64,000 nucleotides of DNA from Streptomyces chartreusis (lineage in GTDB: Bacteria > Actinomycetota > Actinomycetes > Streptomycetales > Streptomycetaceae). This document shows positions 48,128-56,653 of the stretch, one piece after another. Each line of letters opens with the position of its first letter. The stretch's first letter is position 1. The translations under genes and the position numbers were made by a program. The DNA lies in the NCBI RefSeq assembly GCF_008704715.1, contig NZ_CP023689.1, positions 7,378,001 through 7,442,000 on the forward strand, given 5' to 3'. The notes beneath the pieces were generated by a model. It made no database searches. It was not told where the DNA came from and worked only from the letters and a program-made list of their open reading frames with translations.

Positions 48128-48159
48128 GAGAGGGGGCCACGCGTGCGTGGCCCCCTCTC
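48128..48159. terminator. Bidirectional terminator between VOC and fdhA genes
   Basis: A perfect 15-bp stem GAGAGGGGGCCACGC (48128-48142) with GCGTGGCCCCCTCTC (48145-48159) and a two-base GT between, so the innermost pairs must open to form the loop. Confidence 0.85.
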
Positions 48160-48183
48160 AGGCAGTTGCCCGCGTAGGTGACG

Positions 48184-49410
48184 TCAGACCGGCCGGAGCC
48201 CGTCCAGCGCACCGTGCGGATTCAGCACGTACTTACGGCTGGCGCCCTGGTCGAACTCGGCGTATCCCCGCGGTGCTTCCTCGATGCCGATCACGGTCGC
48301 GTTGACCGCCTTGGCGATCTGCACCCGCTCGTGCAGGATCGCCATCATCAGGCCGCGGTGGTACTGCATCACCGGGCACTGCCCGGTCGTGAACCGGTGG
48401 CTCTTGGCCCAGCCGAGGCCGAGCCGCACCTTCAGCGTCCCGGACTTCGCGTCCTCGTCGATCCCTCCGGGGTCGGCCGTGACGTACAGGCCGGGGATGC
48501 CGAGGGCACCGCCCGCACGCGTGATGCCCATCAGCGAGTTCAGGACCGTCGCGGGCGCCTCCTCGGCGTTCCGCCCGTGGCCCCGCGCCTCGAAGCCGAC
48601 CGCGTCGACCGCGGCGTCCACCTCGGGCTCCCCGAGGATCTGGGCGATCTGCTCGCCCACATCGCCCTGAGAGACGTCGACGGTCTCGCAGCCGAAGCTC
48701 CGCGCCTGAGCCAGACGCTCGGCGTTCAGATCGCCGACTATGACGACCGCGGCCCCCAGCAGATGCGCAGAGGCGGCCGCCGCGAGCCCGACCGGGCCCG
48801 CCCCGGCGACGTACACCGTCGAGCCGACACCCGCACCCGAGGTGACCACACCGTGGAAGCCGGTCGGGAAGATGTCCGACAGCATCGTCAGATCGAGCAG
48901 CTTCGCGCGCGCCTGGTCCCGGTCGGGGAACTTCAGCAGATTGAAGTCCGCGTACGGGATCATCGCGAACTCGGCCTGCCCGCCGACCCAGCCGCCCATG
49001 TCGACATAGCCGTACGCCGCTCCCGGCCGGGCCGGGTTGACGTTCAGGCAGATGCCGGTCTTGCGCTCCTTGCAGTTACGACACCGCCCGCAGGCGATGT
49101 TGAACGGTACGGAGACGATGTCGCCCACGTCGATGGTCTCGACGTCCGGCCCCCGTTCGACGACCTCTCCGGTGATCTCGTGTCCGAGGACCAGCCCTTC
49201 CGGCGCGGTCGTACGGCCGCGCACCATGTGCTGGTCACTGCCACAGATGTTGCTCGCGAGGACCTTGAGGATCACCCCGTGCCGGCACTTGCGGCCGATG
49301 TTGTCGCGGGCGACGCCCGGTCCGTCCTGAAGCTCGAGCGTCGGATAGTCGATGGTCCTGACCTCGACCGTGCCCGGCTTGAGATACGCCACTGCCCTGT
49401 TTCCGCTCAT
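48184..49410 (-). CDS. fdhA: Formaldehyde dehydrogenase, glutathione-independent
   Basis: A 408-residue zinc-dependent alcohol dehydrogenase-like enzyme of the Pseudomonas FdhA type, which oxidises formaldehyde with tightly bound NAD. Catalytic zinc ligands are in NICGSDQHM and GHEITGEVVE; the structural zinc site is CGRCRNCKERKTGIC; the NAD loop is VYVAGAGPVGLAAAASA. The GRNAEEAPATVLNSLM insert is characteristic of this subfamily. GAAGGGA lies about thirteen bases upstream of the ATG, rather far. It follows an MFS gene on the same strand but has 161 bases of its own upstream region. Confidence 0.93.
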   Translation of the reverse strand: MSGNRAVAYLKPGTVEVRTIDYPTLELQDGPGVARDNIGRKCRHGVILKVLASNICGSDQHMVRGRTTAPEGLVLGHEITGEVVERGPDVETIDVGDIVSVPFNIACGRCRNCKERKTGICLNVNPARPGAAYGYVDMGGWVGGQAEFAMIPYADFNLLKFPDRDQARAKLLDLTMLSDIFPTGFHGVVTSGAGVGSTVYVAGAGPVGLAAAASAHLLGAAVVIVGDLNAERLAQARSFGCETVDVSQGDVGEQIAQILGEPEVDAAVDAVGFEARGHGRNAEEAPATVLNSLMGITRAGGALGIPGLYVTADPGGIDEDAKSGTLKVRLGLGWAKSHRFTTGQCPVMQYHRGLMMAILHERVQIAKAVNATVIGIEEAPRGYAEFDQGASRKYVLNPHGALDGLRPV

Positions 49411-49571
49411 GCGTGATCGCCGTCCCTTCGGCTCCGTGTCTTCCGGATGCCAGTCGGATGCCAGCGGCTGTGCGCACGGCGGAGTCTGCTACCGGCGCCC
49501 CGGTCCGACCACCCTCCGCGTGACAACTGGAGGCCACGGCCTCCGGCCTCCCGGTGGAGCGGGACTTGACG

Positions 49572-50867
49572 TCAGTCGGCCGCGGGAACTTCCTTCGCCC
49601 ACCTGCCCCGCGTGAACAGCGCCAACGCAGCCAGCGGGAGCAGCAGGCACGCGGCCGTGAGATTGAGCCAGCCGTAACTCGCCTTGGCGACCACGAGACC
49701 CGCAACCGCTCCGCCAATGCCCGCGGACGCGTTCATCACGAGGTCGGAAAGGCCCTGCGCGGCCGCCCGCGCGGGCTGCGGCACCGAGTCCGTGAGCAGC
49801 GCGGAGCCGGAGACGAGCCCCGCCGACCAGCCGAGCCCCAGCACGAACAGCCCGACGGCCGTCTGCCCGTGACTGCCGCCCGCGGTGCCGGCGAGGAACA
49901 CCGCACACGCCAGCAGCCCCACGCAGAGCCCGATCCCGGACAACCGCCCCAGCCGGTCCGACAACCGCCCCATGAGCGGCGCGAACGCGTACATGCCCGC
50001 GATGTGCCCGCTGATGACCAGGCCGATCAGATCGATCCCGGCGCCGTGATGAGCCAGGGCGACCGGGGTCATCGACATCACCGACACCATCGCCGTGTGC
50101 GCCACGGCCACCGACACCACCGCGAGCCGCGCCCGCGGCGAGGCGGCCACGGCGGCCATTCCGGCACGCAGCGAACGAGCCGCGGGCGTCCCCTCGTCGG
50201 CGGGCGCGAGCGCACGCGCCGTCAGCAGCGGGTCGGGCCGCAGCAGTACGGCCACCACCAGCGCCGATATCAGGAAGATCCCGGCCGCCCACAGGAACGG
50301 GCCCGCCGTCGCCGGTATCCCGAGGCCCGTGACACTGCGTCCGGCGGGCGCGGCTATGTTCGGGCCGAGGACCGCCCCGAAGGTGGTCGCCCACACGACC
50401 AGCGAGATCGCCCGCGCCCGCCGGTCCGGCTCGGCGAGATCCGCCGCCGCGAACCGCGCCTGGAGATTCGCCGACGACGCCGCGCCGAACGCGGCCATCC
50501 CGCACAGCAGCAGCGGAAAGCTACCGACGCGGGCCGCGACCACCGTGACGGCGGCGCCCACGGCACCGATGAGATACGCCAGGACGAGCCCGGGACGGCG
50601 GCCGCGCGCGGTCATCAGCGCGGCCAACGGCATCGACAGCACCGCAGTGCCGGCGACGGTGGCCGTGGGCGCGAGCCCGGACAGCGACTCGGTGCCGCTG
50701 ACCTCCTTGGCCAGCACGGCCGCGAGCGCGATGCCGGTGGCGACGCCGAGCCCGCCCAGGATCTGCGTCGTGATCAGCACGGCCGAGATACGGCGCCGCA
50801 GGGCCGGCAGCCGGTCGGCCGGGACCGACAGGACGACCTGACGCTCGACGGCGGTCACGCCGGACAC
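49572..50867 (-). CDS. MFS transporter (drug exporter type)
   Basis: A 431-residue major facilitator with twelve transmembrane helices. The helix 2-3 loop reads LMTARGRRPGLV, and a second, GRLSDRLGRLSGI, lies in the C-terminal half; both fit the MFS motif A pattern. A central loop (about residues 210-235) is polar. The substrate is unknown. The start is GTG 50865-50867; I see no strong Shine-Dalgarno sequence, so the true start could be a later GTG. It follows ogt after 144 bases. Confidence 0.87.
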   Translation of the reverse strand: MSGVTAVERQVVLSVPADRLPALRRRISAVLITTQILGGLGVATGIALAAVLAKEVSGTESLSGLAPTATVAGTAVLSMPLAALMTARGRRPGLVLAYLIGAVGAAVTVVAARVGSFPLLLCGMAAFGAASSANLQARFAAADLAEPDRRARAISLVVWATTFGAVLGPNIAAPAGRSVTGLGIPATAGPFLWAAGIFLISALVVAVLLRPDPLLTARALAPADEGTPAARSLRAGMAAVAASPRARLAVVSVAVAHTAMVSVMSMTPVALAHHGAGIDLIGLVISGHIAGMYAFAPLMGRLSDRLGRLSGIGLCVGLLACAVFLAGTAGGSHGQTAVGLFVLGLGWSAGLVSGSALLTDSVPQPARAAAQGLSDLVMNASAGIGGAVAGLVVAKASYGWLNLTAACLLLPLAALALFTRGRWAKEVPAAD

Positions 50868-51011
50868 CCGGCGCTACGACGCCTCCGAACGGCCGGCCCC
50901 CGGGGACAGCACACCGGACCGGCCGCGTACATGTGGGTGAAAGGTGTCGTCACAGGCGCAGTCTCCCCCCTCTGCTCTCGCCTGCCCACCCCGCGAAAAA
51001 GCGGGGAGTCC

Positions 51012-51566
51012 TCAGAACAGGGGCTCCGGCAGTACGCCCTCCAGCGCCAGCAGCTTCCGCTTGGTCTCCAGACCGCCCCCGAACCCGCCGATGCCGCCGT
51101 CACTCTCCACGACCCGGTGACAGGGCACGACGACCGGCAGGGGATTGGCGCCCATCGCCACCCCCACGGCCTGGGCCGCGCCCGGCTGCCCGACCCGCCC
51201 GGCCAGGTCGCCGTACCCCACGACCGTGCCGAACGGGACACCCGTCGCCAGCTCGCGGAGAACCTGCCGGTTGAAACCGGAGATCAACGACCAGTCCAGC
51301 GGCAGCTCGAAGTCCCGTCGCGTACCCGCGAAGTACTGCTCCATCTGGCGTATCGCCTCGGCCAGCAGCGGGGAGTCGGGCGCCTCGACCGGTTCGACGC
51401 CCAGCCGGGACGCCAGCCGGTCGAGCATCGTGTCGCGCACCTTCGGCGAGGCGTGGAAGACGACGCTGACCAGGCCGTCGCGGGTCGCGGCCAGCATCAG
51501 CGGCCCGATGTCGGAACCGACGACGGCCCACACGACCTGCTGCTCGTACTGCCCATGGCTGTCCAT
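51012..51566 (-). CDS. ogt: Methylated-DNA-[protein]-cysteine S-methyltransferase
   Basis: A 184-residue suicide repair protein that takes the methyl group from O6-methylguanine in DNA onto its own cysteine, C149 in VVPCHRVVESDG. The helix-turn-helix minor-groove region is FGTVVGYGDLAGRVGQP, and the Asn hinge and GGIGGFGGGLETKRKLL tail are standard. The Ada-type N-terminal zinc domain is absent, which makes it Ogt. A TACGGT element six bases before the ATG predicts a leaderless transcript. Confidence 0.94.
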   Translation of the reverse strand: MDSHGQYEQQVVWAVVGSDIGPLMLAATRDGLVSVVFHASPKVRDTMLDRLASRLGVEPVEAPDSPLLAEAIRQMEQYFAGTRRDFELPLDWSLISGFNRQVLRELATGVPFGTVVGYGDLAGRVGQPGAAQAVGVAMGANPLPVVVPCHRVVESDGGIGGFGGGLETKRKLLALEGVLPEPLF

Positions 51567-51572
51567 GCGCCC

Positions 51573-51578
51573 ACCGTA
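51573..51578 (-). promoter_or_regulatory. -10 element TACGGT of ogt (leaderless)
   Basis: On the minus strand TACGGT ends six bases before the ATG at 51566. Confidence 0.55.
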
Positions 51579-51625
51579 CGGCCCGCCACTGACAACGCCC
51601 CCGGGAGCGGGCGCCGGTGCGGGCC

Positions 51626-52495
51626 TCAGCCCGCGGGCAGGGCGTCCCGCACCACGTCGGGGGTGTTCGTGATGATGCCGTCGACGCCGTACCCGGCGAC
51701 CAGCTGTGCGGTGCCCGCGTCGTTCACGGTCCAGGTGAAGACCTCCAGCGGCTTGCCGTGCGCCCCCTCGACAGCATGGACGGAGGCGACGTAACCCGCG
51801 GAGACGGAGCCGTAGGAGGGGTTGATCTGATCTGTGAAGGCCGCGTAACCGTCCAGATCCGCCACGGCAGGCGTCCCCAGCAGACCGGTCTTCACAGCCG
51901 GCTTCAGCTCATGGACGGTCCGCACACTGTCGGCACTGAAGCTCTGCACGATCAGCCGGCTTTCGAGGTGGGGCCCGTCGAGCCACCCCTCGTTGTCCAG
52001 CACCTTGAGGGTCTCCTGCTCGATGCCCGGGTACAGCTCAGGGTTCTTGATCTCCAGCAGCAGCTTCTGATGGTGCAGCTCCACACGGTCCATGTACTTC
52101 TTCAGCGTCGGCACGCGCGCGTCCGCGTACGCGGGGCCGAACCAGCTGCCCGCGTCCAGCCGGGCGATCTCGGCGGCCGTGAAGTCCTTCACCTTCCAGG
52201 GCGCGCGGTCGGGGAAGACCTCCTCCGCGTCCGTCGTCCGCTTCAGGTTGTCGTCGTGGACGACGACCAGCTCGCCGTCCTTGGTGCGCTGGACGTCGTT
52301 CTCGACCCAGTCGATGCCCAGCTCGGCGGCCTTGTCGACGGCTTCCAGCGTGTTCTCGGGGGCGTAGGCGGAGGCTCCCCGGTGGGCGATGACCGTGGGC
52401 TGGGCCGAACCGGCCCGGGCTTGAGGGGCAGGGAGAAGCAGCGTGGCGGTTCCCAGGAGTGCGGTCGTCGTGGCGGCTACAGCGCGCGCGTGCAT
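51626..52495 (-). CDS. Secreted glycerophosphodiester phosphodiesterase
   Basis: A 289-residue exported enzyme that hydrolyses glycerophosphodiesters to glycerol 3-phosphate and an alcohol. A Sec signal peptide (residues 1-28, LLLPAPQARA) precedes the TIM barrel. Catalytic residues: H38-R39 (VIAHRGASAYAPENT), E65 and D67 (WVENDVQ, metal) and H80-D81 (VVVHDDNL). The closing strand GVDGIITNTPDVV is typical of the GDPD family. It may supply phosphate from lipids or teichoic acids outside the cell. GGAG precedes the ATG. Confidence 0.93.
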   Translation of the reverse strand: MHARAVAATTTALLGTATLLLPAPQARAGSAQPTVIAHRGASAYAPENTLEAVDKAAELGIDWVENDVQRTKDGELVVVHDDNLKRTTDAEEVFPDRAPWKVKDFTAAEIARLDAGSWFGPAYADARVPTLKKYMDRVELHHQKLLLEIKNPELYPGIEQETLKVLDNEGWLDGPHLESRLIVQSFSADSVRTVHELKPAVKTGLLGTPAVADLDGYAAFTDQINPSYGSVSAGYVASVHAVEGAHGKPLEVFTWTVNDAGTAQLVAGYGVDGIITNTPDVVRDALPAG

Positions 52496-52773
52496 GCGTA
52501 CTCCTCGCTTCGGACGATCACGAACAGCTCAACTGTGACAGCAGAGGGTCAACGGCAGAGGAGTACAGAATGACCACAGATTGAATGGAGTTGCCTGTGC
52601 ACGCTCACTCGTGCGGCACAACTGGGGCAAGGCCGTGTTTGTTTGCCGGAAAATCGTTCGACCATTCCGGTGGGGGTTACCCTCAGCCTCAACCCTGACC
52701 GTTCGGGCGGTCCTGGGAGGGGGCGCATTTCACGGAGTTCCGGGACGTAAAAGGGCGGGAAGGGCAGCCGCGT

Positions 52774-53640
52774 ATGCAGGGCACGATCGACGGATTCAGC
52801 TATGGACTCGTCACACCTCTGGTGGCTTACCTCATGGCCTGTCTCGGCGGTGCGCTCGGCCTGCGCTGCACCACCAGATCGATGCTCGTCTCGCGTTCCT
52901 GGCGCCCCGGCTGGCTCGCCCTGGGATCGGCGGCCATCGGCTCCGGCATATGGACGATGCACTTCGTCGCCATGATGGGGTTCACCGTCAAGGAGACGCC
53001 GATCCACTACGACAAGGCCATGACGTTCGCGAGCCTCGCAGTCGCCGTCGTCATGGTCGGTGTCGGGATCTTCATAGTCGGTTACAGAGGCGCCAGAGGT
53101 GCGGCGCTGTTCACCGGCGGCACCATCACGGGCCTCGGAATAGCGTCGATGCACTACCTGGGCATGGCCGGCATGCGGCTCGACGGAAAGCTGGAGTACA
53201 ACACGTTCACCGTGGCCGTCTCCGTCGTCATAGCCATGGGCGCCGCCACGGCCGCCCTGTGGGCCGCCGGGCAGGTCAGGGGGCTCATGTGGAGCGTCGG
53301 CGCGAGCCTCGTCATGGGCCTCGCCGTCAGCGGCATGCACTACACAGGCATGGCCGCCCTCGACGTCCACCTCCACGGCACGGGAGCACCCGCCGGCGGC
53401 GACTCGCCCGCCGCCCTGCTCGCCCCGATGCTGGTCGGCCCGCTCGCTTTCCTGCTCCTCGCGGGGGCCGTCGTACTGTTCGACCCGAAGATGATCATGG
53501 GGCGCCCGGCCGAGGCCCCCGTCGTGGACAAGCCTGGCGTCCCCGCCCACCCCACCGTCCCGCACCAGGTCCGCCGCGCCACGCTGCGCACCCGCCGCAC
53601 CGCCGGAACCCGAGGCTCCAGGACCCCGCAGAACCACTGA
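52774..53640 (+). CDS. MHYT domain membrane sensor protein
   Basis: A 288-residue protein with seven transmembrane helices and three MHYT motifs, TMHFVAM, SMHYLGMAGM and GMHYTGMAAL (about residues 72, 130 and 193). MHYT segments are predicted to bind copper or sense oxygen, CO or NO. In many bacteria the domain is joined to GGDEF/EAL; here there is only a basic cytoplasmic tail (RRATLRTRRTAGTRG), so a partner would be needed. GGGAAGGG precedes the ATG at 52774. It lies 40 bases before uvrB, which has its own promoter. Confidence 0.88.
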   Translation: MQGTIDGFSYGLVTPLVAYLMACLGGALGLRCTTRSMLVSRSWRPGWLALGSAAIGSGIWTMHFVAMMGFTVKETPIHYDKAMTFASLAVAVVMVGVGIFIVGYRGARGAALFTGGTITGLGIASMHYLGMAGMRLDGKLEYNTFTVAVSVVIAMGAATAALWAAGQVRGLMWSVGASLVMGLAVSGMHYTGMAALDVHLHGTGAPAGGDSPAALLAPMLVGPLAFLLLAGAVVLFDPKMIMGRPAEAPVVDKPGVPAHPTVPHQVRRATLRTRRTAGTRGSRTPQNH

Positions 53641-53667
53641 TCGGACCGCGTTGTCAGTGGGGGGTCG

Positions 53668-53673
53668 TACGGT
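53668..53673 (+). promoter_or_regulatory. -10 element TACGGT of uvrB (leaderless)
   Basis: TACGGT ends seven bases before the ATG at 53681. I see no LexA (SOS) box immediately upstream. Confidence 0.55.
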
Positions 53674-53680
53674 GGATCCC

Positions 53681-55819
53681 ATGCGGCCCGTTTCCAGCAT
53701 CGAACGCACGGTGGCGCCTTTCGAGGTCGTCAGCCCCTACCAGCCCAGCGGCGACCAGCCGACGGCCATCGCCGAGCTCGCCCGGCGCATCGAAGCCGGC
53801 GAGAAGGACGTCGTCCTGCTCGGCGCGACCGGCACAGGCAAGTCCGCGACCACCGCGTGGATGATCGAGAAGCTCCAGCGGCCCACCCTGGTGATGGCAC
53901 CGAACAAGACACTTGCCGCCCAGCTGGCGAACGAGTTCCGCGAGCTCCTGCCGAACAACGCCGTCGAGTACTTCGTCTCGTACTACGACTACTACCAGCC
54001 CGAGGCCTACGTCCCGCAGTCGGACACCTACATCGAGAAGGACTCCTCGATCAACGAGGAGGTCGAGCGCCTGCGCCACTCGGCGACCAACTCGCTGCTC
54101 ACCCGCCGTGACGTCGTCGTGGTCGCCTCGGTCTCCTGCATCTACGGCCTCGGTACACCGCAGGAGTACGTGGACCGCATGGTCCCCCTCAAGGTCGGCG
54201 AGGAGATCGACCGGGACCAGCTGCTGCGCCGCTTCGTGGACATCCAGTACACGCGCAACGACCTGGCCTTCACCCGCGGCACCTTCCGCGTGCGCGGCGA
54301 CACCATCGAGATCTTCCCGGTCTACGAGGAGCTCGCCGTCCGCATCGAGATGTTCGGCGACGAGATCGAGGCCCTGTCCACACTGCACCCGCTGACCGGC
54401 GAGATCATCAGCGACGACGAGCAGCTGTATGTGTTCCCGGCCTCCCACTACGTCGCCGGCCCCGAGCGCATGGAGCGGGCCGTCAACGACATCGAGAAGG
54501 AGCTCGGCGAGCGCCTCGCCGAACTGGAGAAGCAGGGCAAGCTCCTGGAGGCCCAGCGACTGCGGATGCGCACGACCTACGACCTCGAGATGCTCCGCCA
54601 GATCGGCTCCTGCTCCGGCGTCGAGAACTACTCGATGCACTTCGACGGCCGCTCGCCCGGCTCCGCGCCGAACACTCTGCTCGACTACTTCCCCGAGGAC
54701 TTCCTGCTCGTCATCGACGAGTCGCATGTGACGGTGCCGCAGATCGGGGCCATGTACGAGGGCGACGCCTCCCGCAAGCGCACCCTCGTCGACCACGGCT
54801 TCCGCCTGCCCTCCGCCCTCGACAACCGCCCCCTCAAGTGGGAGGAGTTCCAGGGGCGCATCGGGCAGACCGTCTACCTGTCGGCGACCCCCGGCAAGTA
54901 CGAGCTCTCCCGCGGGGACGGCCAGGTCGAGCAGATCATCCGCCCCACCGGCCTCGTCGACCCGGAGGTCGTCGTCAAGCCGACCGAGGGCCAGATCGAC
55001 GACCTGGTGCACGAGATCCGCACGCGCGTCGAGAAGGACGAGCGGGTCCTGGTCACCACCCTCACCAAGAAGATGGCCGAGGACCTCACGGACTACTTCC
55101 TGGAACTCGGTATCCACGTGCGCTATCTGCACAGCGACGTGGACACCCTGCGCCGTATCGAGCTGCTGAGAGAGCTGCGCGCCGGCGAGTTCGACGTCCT
55201 CGTCGGCATCAACCTGCTGCGCGAGGGCCTCGACCTGCCCGAGGTCTCCCTGGTCGCGATCCTCGACGCCGACAAGGAGGGCTTCCTGCGCTCCGGGACC
55301 TCCCTCATCCAGACCATCGGCCGCGCGGCGCGCAATGTCTCCGGCCAGGTCCACATGTACGCCGACAAGATCACCCCGGCGATGGAGAAGGCCATCGACG
55401 AGACCAACCGCCGCCGGGAGAAGCAGGTCGCGTACAACAAGGCGAACGGCATCGACCCGCAGCCACTGCGCAAGAAGATCAACGACATCGTCGCGCAGAT
55501 CGCCCGCGAGGACGTCGACACCGAGCAGCTGCTCGGCACCGGCTACCGCGCGAAGAAGGACGGCCGGGGCACCAAGGCCCCCGTACCCTCCCTCGGCGAC
55601 AAGGCGGCCAAGGGCGCGAAGTCGGCCAAGGGCAAGGCCAAGGAGACGGTGCCGACCGACCGGCCGGCGGCGGAACTCGCCGAGCAGATCGAGGAGTTGA
55701 CGGAGCGTATGCGGGCAGCTGCCGCGGACCTCCAGTTCGAGATCGCGGCACGGCTGCGCGACGAGGTGTCCGAGATGAAGAAGGAACTGCGGCAGATGAA
55801 GGAGGCGGGACTGGCCTGA
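53681..55819 (+). CDS. uvrB: Excinuclease ABC subunit B
   Basis: A 712-residue nucleotide excision repair helicase-like subunit that opens DNA at lesions and loads UvrC. Walker A GATGTGKS is at residues 48-55 (K54), the beta-hairpin that probes the damaged strand includes FVSYYDYYQPEAYVPQSD, and the DEAD-type box VIDESH has D346-E347. The C-terminal UVR domain that binds UvrC (about 663-700) reads LAEQIEELTERMRAAAADLQFEIAARLRDEV. The linker before it is unusually Lys/Ala-rich (KAAKGAKSAKGKAKE). Length typical. Start from TACGGT spacing and the IERTVAPFEVVSPYQPSGDQ alignment. Confidence 0.97.
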   Translation: MRPVSSIERTVAPFEVVSPYQPSGDQPTAIAELARRIEAGEKDVVLLGATGTGKSATTAWMIEKLQRPTLVMAPNKTLAAQLANEFRELLPNNAVEYFVSYYDYYQPEAYVPQSDTYIEKDSSINEEVERLRHSATNSLLTRRDVVVVASVSCIYGLGTPQEYVDRMVPLKVGEEIDRDQLLRRFVDIQYTRNDLAFTRGTFRVRGDTIEIFPVYEELAVRIEMFGDEIEALSTLHPLTGEIISDDEQLYVFPASHYVAGPERMERAVNDIEKELGERLAELEKQGKLLEAQRLRMRTTYDLEMLRQIGSCSGVENYSMHFDGRSPGSAPNTLLDYFPEDFLLVIDESHVTVPQIGAMYEGDASRKRTLVDHGFRLPSALDNRPLKWEEFQGRIGQTVYLSATPGKYELSRGDGQVEQIIRPTGLVDPEVVVKPTEGQIDDLVHEIRTRVEKDERVLVTTLTKKMAEDLTDYFLELGIHVRYLHSDVDTLRRIELLRELRAGEFDVLVGINLLREGLDLPEVSLVAILDADKEGFLRSGTSLIQTIGRAARNVSGQVHMYADKITPAMEKAIDETNRRREKQVAYNKANGIDPQPLRKKINDIVAQIAREDVDTEQLLGTGYRAKKDGRGTKAPVPSLGDKAAKGAKSAKGKAKETVPTDRPAAELAEQIEELTERMRAAAADLQFEIAARLRDEVSEMKKELRQMKEAGLA

Positions 55820-55829
55820 CGGGGCCCGT

Positions 55830-55859
55830 GGCGCCGGTCCGCAGCACGGCACCGGCGCC
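55830..55859 (+). terminator. uvrB terminator
   Basis: GGCGCCGGT (55830-55838) and ACCGGCGCC (55851-55859) form a perfect 9-bp stem with a 12-base loop, ten bases after the stop. Confidence 0.6.
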
Positions 55860-56017
55860 GCCCGAACGGCCGTCCAGCGGCTTTCCGTACTCGCTGTGTT
55901 GCAAGACCGACACAAAGTGGGGACCGGGGTACGTCACTGTCAGTGCCCCTGCGTAGGGTTCTCGTCATCCGCGGACTCCGCGGCCAACAGGGGACAGCTC
56001 GAGAGGGGAATCAGCAC

Positions 56018-56596
56018 GTGACCGTCAACATGACCAAGGGTCAGGCAATCAGTCTGCAGAAGAACGACGGAGGCAGCCTGACCGCGGTGCGCATGGGTCT
56101 CGGCTGGCAGGCGGCTCCCCGGCGCGGCCTGTTCGGCTCGCGCACGCGGGAGGTCGACCTCGACGCCTCGGCCGTCCTGTTCGCGGACAAGCAGCCGGTC
56201 GACGTCGTCTTCTTCCGCCACCTGGTGAGCGACGACGGCTCGGTGCGCCACACCGGCGACAACCTCGTCGGCGGTGTCGGCCAGGGCGGCGACGACGAGG
56301 CGATCCTCGTCGACCTGGCCCGCATCCCGGTCCACATCGACCAGATCGTCTTCACCGTGAACTCCTTCACGGGCCAGACCTTCCAGGAGGTGCAGAACGC
56401 GTTCTGCCGCCTGGTCGACGAGACCAACGGCCAGGAGCTCGCCCGCTACACGCTCGCGGGTGGTGGCGCCTACACGGCCCAGATCATGGCGAAGGTGCAC
56501 CGCTCGGGTCCGGGCTGGGCGATGACGGCCCTCGGTACGCCGGCCAACGGCCGTACCTTCCAGGACCTGATGCCGGCGATCCTGCCGCACCTGTAA
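56018..56596 (+). CDS. TerD family protein
   Basis: A 192-residue TerD-domain protein, homologous to tellurite-resistance and stress proteins that bind calcium. The domain spans the whole chain: NMTKGQAISLQKNDGGSLTAVRMGLGW, DLDASAVLFADKQPVD, and the Ca-binding loop HTGDNLVGGVGQGGDDEAI (acidic D/D/D residues). GTG 56018 has GAGAGGGGAA upstream. It heads a block with a TerD-fusion protein (57 bases on) and terC, as in other Streptomyces; the shared function may be metal or membrane stress response. Confidence 0.92.
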   Translation: MTVNMTKGQAISLQKNDGGSLTAVRMGLGWQAAPRRGLFGSRTREVDLDASAVLFADKQPVDVVFFRHLVSDDGSVRHTGDNLVGGVGQGGDDEAILVDLARIPVHIDQIVFTVNSFTGQTFQEVQNAFCRLVDETNGQELARYTLAGGGAYTAQIMAKVHRSGPGWAMTALGTPANGRTFQDLMPAILPHL

Positions 56597-56653
56597 GACA
56601 CGCAAGGCGGCCCGGCGGGCGGCACACGACAACTGACACAGGGGGACGAAGGC